A stretch of 64,000 nt of DNA from Aminobacter aminovorans. GTDB taxonomy: Bacteria; Pseudomonadota; Alphaproteobacteria; Rhizobiales; Rhizobiaceae. The notes below the pieces were generated by a model. It did not search any database, was not told the origin of the DNA, and worked only from the letters and a program-made list of their open reading frames with translations. The stretch lies in assembly GCF_900445235.1 (NCBI RefSeq), contig NZ_UFSM01000001.1:4789501-4853500 (forward strand), in the 5' to 3' direction. Positions 61,049 to 64,000 of this stretch are shown piece by piece. Positions within the stretch are counted from its first letter, which is position 1, and each line of letters starts with the position of its first letter. The translations under genes and the position numbers were made by a program.

Positions 61049-62656
61049 TCACGTTTCGACATAGGTGTCCGCCCAGTTCGAAACCGCCCAGCGCGGGTTG
61101 TTCGAGACGTTCTTCACCGTGTCGCGCGCGACCGTGATGAAGCCCCATTCGGCGACATTAATCAGCGGCAGGTCGGCCGCCACCTTCTTCTGGAACTCCT
61201 TGTAGAGCTCGATACGCGCTGCCGGATCCAGCGTCTCCGCAGCCTTGCCGATCAACGCGTCGAGTTCGTCGTTCTTGTAGCCGCCCTGGTTGGAGAAGGG
61301 CACACCGTCGGGAATACCCGACTGCACCAGGATCGTCGTCGAGATCGCCGGGTCGCCGCGGAACACCGGCGGGGCGATGGCGATGTCGAAGGCGTGCTCG
61401 GTGTAGACGGCCTTCTGGTGGGCGGCAGAATCATTGTTGACGATCTCGGCATCGATGCCGACGGCGGCCAGCGCCTGGCGCAGATAGTCGCCGAACTGCT
61501 TGGTCTCGTTGAAATAGGGCGCCGGCAGAAGCTTGAGCGCAAAACGCTTGCCGTCATCCTTCTTCGGATAGCCGGCTTCGTCCAGCAGCGCGTTCGCCTT
61601 GGCGACGTCGAAGCCGTAGGTCTCAACGTCAGGCGTGTAGAACTGCTTGTCATTCTGCGGTACGATACCGGTCGCCGGCCTGGCATAGCCCAGGAAGATC
61701 GTCTTGACGACGAAATCCTTGTCGATGGCATGGGCGATCGCCTGGCGCACCTTGAGGTCGGCCATCTCCTTGCGGCGATGATTGATCTCGACCACCAGTT
61801 GGTAGGTCAGCGCTTCGTAGCCTTCGGTGATGACCTTGATACCGGGAACCTTGGAGATGCGCTCGAGATCGGCCAACGGCACGGCGGAGAATGCCGCAAG
61901 CTGGATCTCTTCCGCCTCCAGCGCGCCGGCGGCCGCGGCGCGGTCGGGCAGCACGCGATAGATGATCTCGTCGAGCTGAGGCTCGCCTTCGCCCCAGTAT
62001 TTGTCGTAACGCTCCAGCCGGTAATATTCGCCCGCCTTGTGCTCGGCAAACTTGAACGGCCCGGTGCCGATCGGCGCATTATTGGCCGGGTTCTCGGCAA
62101 TATCCTTGCCGTCATAGACATGCTTCGGCACCACCGACGTAAGCGCCGGCAGCGCGTTCTTGATCAGCTGCAGCGGCGTCGGCTTGGAGAACTTGAACAC
62201 GGCGGTGTTTGCGTCCGGCGTCTCCACCGCCTCCAGGTTCTTGAACACGACGCGGCCGAGATTCTGCAGCGGCTTCCAGACATTGAGTGCCGAAAACGCC
62301 ACGTCGGCCGAGCTGAACGACTGACCGTCGTGCCAGGTCACGCCCTCGCGCAGCTTGAAGGTGACGGACAGGCCGTCGGCCGAACCTTCCCAGCTCGTCG
62401 CCAGCCGCGGCTCGAGCCCATCCTCGCCGTCGAACGAGGCCTCGGCCAGCGGCTCGATGACCTTGCTCGCGACGAAAAACACGCCGTTGGAGGCAACGAT
62501 CGCCGGGTTCAGGTTGCGCGGCTCGGAATCCGCCGCAACGACCAGCCGGCCGCCCTTCCTTGCCTGCGCCCAGCCGATCGAGGGCAGTGCCGTCGAGGCC
62601 AGCAGGAACGCCGATCCCGCCAGAACCTTGCGTCTCGAAATCTCAAAACCCGCCAT
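61049..62656 (-). CDS. Peptide-type ABC transporter binding protein (SBP_bac_5), Tat-exported
   Basis: A 535-residue periplasmic binding protein. The signal is of the twin-arginine type: SRRKVLAGSAFLLASTALPSIGWAQA. The mature part has the family motifs DGLSVTFKLREGVTWHDGQSFSSADVAFS (about 90-120) and NAPIGTGPFKFAEH. It recognises peptides, opines or related compounds and delivers them to the two-permease, two-ATPase importer encoded downstream. ATG 62656 gives the signal peptide directly; the frame opens earlier at 62755 with no homology. Confidence 0.92.
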   Translation of the reverse strand: MAGFEISRRKVLAGSAFLLASTALPSIGWAQARKGGRLVVAADSEPRNLNPAIVASNGVFFVASKVIEPLAEASFDGEDGLEPRLATSWEGSADGLSVTFKLREGVTWHDGQSFSSADVAFSALNVWKPLQNLGRVVFKNLEAVETPDANTAVFKFSKPTPLQLIKNALPALTSVVPKHVYDGKDIAENPANNAPIGTGPFKFAEHKAGEYYRLERYDKYWGEGEPQLDEIIYRVLPDRAAAAGALEAEEIQLAAFSAVPLADLERISKVPGIKVITEGYEALTYQLVVEINHRRKEMADLKVRQAIAHAIDKDFVVKTIFLGYARPATGIVPQNDKQFYTPDVETYGFDVAKANALLDEAGYPKKDDGKRFALKLLPAPYFNETKQFGDYLRQALAAVGIDAEIVNNDSAAHQKAVYTEHAFDIAIAPPVFRGDPAISTTILVQSGIPDGVPFSNQGGYKNDELDALIGKAAETLDPAARIELYKEFQKKVAADLPLINVAEWGFITVARDTVKNVSNNPRWAVSNWADTYVET

Positions 62657-62700
62657 GTCAGCCTCCAAGCCCTCGGCACGGCGGCATCGCCGGGCCCTGG

Positions 62701-62746
62701 TGCATGACCCCGAAAATCGGAATCGATTTTCGGAAAGGATCATGCA
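62701..62746. repeat. REP-like palindrome TGCATGA...TCATGCA
   Basis: A 46-bp near-perfect palindrome with inner arms CCCGAAAATCG and CGATTTTCGG and outer ends TGCATGACC and GGATCATGCA. It belongs to the same short-repeat family as 47776-47815 and, weakly, 56425-56468. Such elements are common between genes in Mesorhizobium-like genomes. Confidence 0.65.
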
Positions 62747-62925
62747 CCGATCCAAAATTCACAACGTCCTTTGCGCGTCCAAGTGGACGCGCGGCGCTGT
62801 AGTGATGATGGCCGGGATTATGATCCGGGAAAGCCTTTTTGCGAGAGACGAAATTGGCGTTTTGGGCCGCTGGCCCAAAACATTGTGCTACGTGAGCAGC
62901 CTATCGGCGCGCGAACGCTTCCGGA

Positions 62926-62971
62926 AATGCCTCGGCCCGGAAACCGTTTCCGATTTCCGGGCCGAGGCATT
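62926..62971 (-). terminator. 18-bp perfect stem-loop after the upstream ATPase gene
   Basis: Arms 62926-62943 and 62954-62971 are perfect 18-bp inverted repeats of GC-rich sequence with a 10-base loop. It lies 27 bp past the stop of the ATPase gene at 62999. No T run follows on the minus strand, so it may act as a strong terminator-like or RNA-stabilising structure; its exact role is inferred. Confidence 0.55.
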
Positions 62972-62998
62972 GATCAGTCAGTCGAAACCAGCAGCCGC

Positions 62999-63826
62999 TC
63001 AGGCAGCCTTCTTCCTAGCCAGACGGGCGCGGATGCTCTCGACATCGGCGCGCGGCGTCGCTGCAAACAGCGTCTTGGTGTAGCTGTGCTTGGGGTCGGC
63101 GAAGACCTCGTCGCGGCTGCCATATTCGACCGCCTCGCCGAAATACATCACCATCACCTCGTCGGCGATGTAGCGCACGACCGAAAGGTCGTGGCTGATG
63201 AAGACGTAGGTCAGCTGGAACTCGTCCTGCAGGTCGGCGAGCAGGTTCAGCACCTGCGCCTGCACCGAAAGATCGAGCGCCGACACCGGCTCGTCCAGCA
63301 CCAGAAGCTTCGGGTTCAGCATCAGCGCGCGCGCGATTGCGATGCGCTGGCGCTGGCCGCCCGAGAACATGTGCGGATAGCGGTTGTAGTGCTTCTCTTC
63401 GAGGCCAACCTTCTTCAGCAGCGTCATCGCGCGGTCGCGGCGTTCGTCGGCCGGCGTCTTGGTGTTGATGACCAGCGGCTCGGTCAGGATGTCGCCGATC
63501 TTCTGGCGCGGATTGAGCGAGCCATAAGGATTCTGGAACACGATCTGCACCTTGCGGCGCATCTCGGGCGTCAGGTCACCCTTGGCGATGTCGACGGTCT
63601 TGCCTTCGATCAGCAACTCGCCCGACGTCGCCGGGTCGATCAGCGTCAGGATGCGGCCGAGCGTGGATTTGCCGCAGCCGCTTTCGCCGACGATCGCCAG
63701 CGTCTTGCCCTTCTCGACCTGGAAGCTCACGCCTTTGACGGCGTGAACGGTCTTGGCCTTCTTCAGAAAGCTGCCGGGCACGTGGTAGTCGCGCACGATG
63801 TTGCGCGCTTCGAGAATGACGCTCAT
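62999..63826 (-). CDS. Second peptide-type ABC ATPase (DppF/OppF-like)
   Basis: A 275-residue ATPase: Walker A GESGCGKST, signature FSGGQRQRI, Walker B LLVLDEPVSALD. The C-terminal GDAVEYGSRDEVFADPKHSYTKTLFAATPRAD tail is typical of OppF/DppF. Its start overlaps by 4 bp the stop of the ATPase gene that continues past the window edge. The two form the ATPase pair of a different importer from the one at 57.4-62.7 kb. Confidence 0.93.
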   Translation of the reverse strand: MSVILEARNIVRDYHVPGSFLKKAKTVHAVKGVSFQVEKGKTLAIVGESGCGKSTLGRILTLIDPATSGELLIEGKTVDIAKGDLTPEMRRKVQIVFQNPYGSLNPRQKIGDILTEPLVINTKTPADERRDRAMTLLKKVGLEEKHYNRYPHMFSGGQRQRIAIARALMLNPKLLVLDEPVSALDLSVQAQVLNLLADLQDEFQLTYVFISHDLSVVRYIADEVMVMYFGEAVEYGSRDEVFADPKHSYTKTLFAATPRADVESIRARLARKKAA

Positions 63827-64000
63827 CGTGCAGCCCCCTCCACCTGGTCGTCGACGAAGAGTTCCGAGATCGTCGGCAGGCGATCGCCGGTCGCATTGTC
63901 CGGCAGTGCCGCCAGCAGCGCGCGCGTGTAGTTGCTCTTGGGGTTTTCGAACAGCGTCAGCACGTCGGCTTCTTCCATCTTGCGGCCCTTGTACTGCACG
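63823..64000 (-). CDS. Peptide-type ABC ATPase (DppD/OppD-like), C-terminal part
   Basis: The minus strand reads from the window edge to TGA at 63823-63825: VQYKGRKMEEADVLTLFENPKSNYTRALLAALPDN, then a short tail ending EGAAR. This matches the C-terminal oligopeptide-binding region of DppD/OppD ATPases ('G...E.......F..P.HPYT..LL...P'). The Walker motifs lie outside the window. It is coupled by a 4-bp overlap to the following OppF-like gene. Confidence 0.85.
   Translation of the reverse strand, partial: VQYKGRKMEEADVLTLFENPKSNYTRALLAALPDNATGDRLPTISELFVDDQVEGAAR

Larger units (their letters stand above)
62657..62998. other. 342-bp hairpin-rich gap between two ABC gene groups
   Basis: No protein gene is supported. 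On either strand it can fold into four hairpins: the REP-like palindrome 62701-62746; GCGCGTCCA/TGGACGCGC near 62775-62794; TTTTGGGCC/GGCCCAAAA at 62860-62880; and the 18-bp stem at 62926-62971. It must hold the promoter of the binding-protein gene (62656, minus strand) and the end of the upstream ATPase gene. Confidence 0.6.

Overview
The window is a high-GC, gene-dense piece of alphaproteobacterial chromosome. Its gene set points to the order Hyphomicrobiales (Rhizobiales), most likely a Mesorhizobium/Aminobacter-type Phyllobacteriaceae. The pointers are GcrA with clustered GANTC sites, a PodJ-type polarity protein, class I lysyl-tRNA synthetase, a SAM-II riboswitch before metZ, the two-domain dCTP deaminase, and RIME-like intergenic palindromes. 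The genus is inference; I see no phage, IS transposase, CRISPR array or plasmid backbone.

Layout. 1-6.8 kb: tail of a deacetylase-family gene, a membrane GGDEF protein, UDP-glucuronate decarboxylase divergent from a fused methyltransferase-glycosyltransferase, tRNA-Gly(CCC), and an amino-acid binding protein. 6.8-14.3 kb: dcd, riboswitch-controlled metZ, apaG, the argD-argF-hslO run, and gcrA. 14.3-19.7 kb: corA, phoU, sdpR-sdpI, phoR and ppk2, a loose phosphate/polyphosphate neighbourhood. 20-26 kb: an orphan binding protein, a frameshifted TerB-like gene, lysK-GNAT, and a nuclease-fold protein next to an S24-type repressor. 26-33.3 kb: a minus-strand beta-oxidation operon (two acyl-CoA dehydrogenases, a DUF4259 gene, thiolase, multifunctional FadB-type enzyme, thioesterase) behind a large palindromic operator. 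33.6-40.1 kb: TIGR02186-TauE/SafE, podJ, and a MerR regulator resembling LiuR.

40.3-47.8 kb: the ligase-associated DNA-damage set (PdeM phosphoesterase, DEXH helicase, exonuclease, ATP ligase), split by a methyltransferase and a tiny coiled-coil gene. 47.8-50.1 kb: an unknown membrane protein divergent from a nitronate monooxygenase whose promoter carries the same palindromic operator core as the beta-oxidation operon. 50.4-54.6 kb: an accessory-looking stretch after tRNA-Thr(CGT) with two polysaccharide enzymes, a tRNA D-arm fragment, a cupin, a small lipoprotein and a 5'-truncated aldolase. 55-57 kb: fatty-acid desaturase and small stress proteins. 56.9-64 kb: a peptide-type ABC importer operon ending in an ATC-hydrolase-family enzyme, followed by the ATPase end of a second peptide importer.

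The most original signals are: (1) a shared operator, arms TGACGTTT and AAACGTCA around 4 bp, at 33.36 kb and 49.14 kb, which suggests one regulon for acyl-CoA catabolism and nitronate oxidation with the nearby MerR protein as candidate regulator; (2) the translationally coupled ABC importer plus ATC-hydrolase operon; (3) the methyltransferase-GT2 fusion opposite a UDP-xylose-forming enzyme. Start sites were moved from the longest open frame wherever a ribosome-binding site, signal peptide or family start argued for it; each case is noted.
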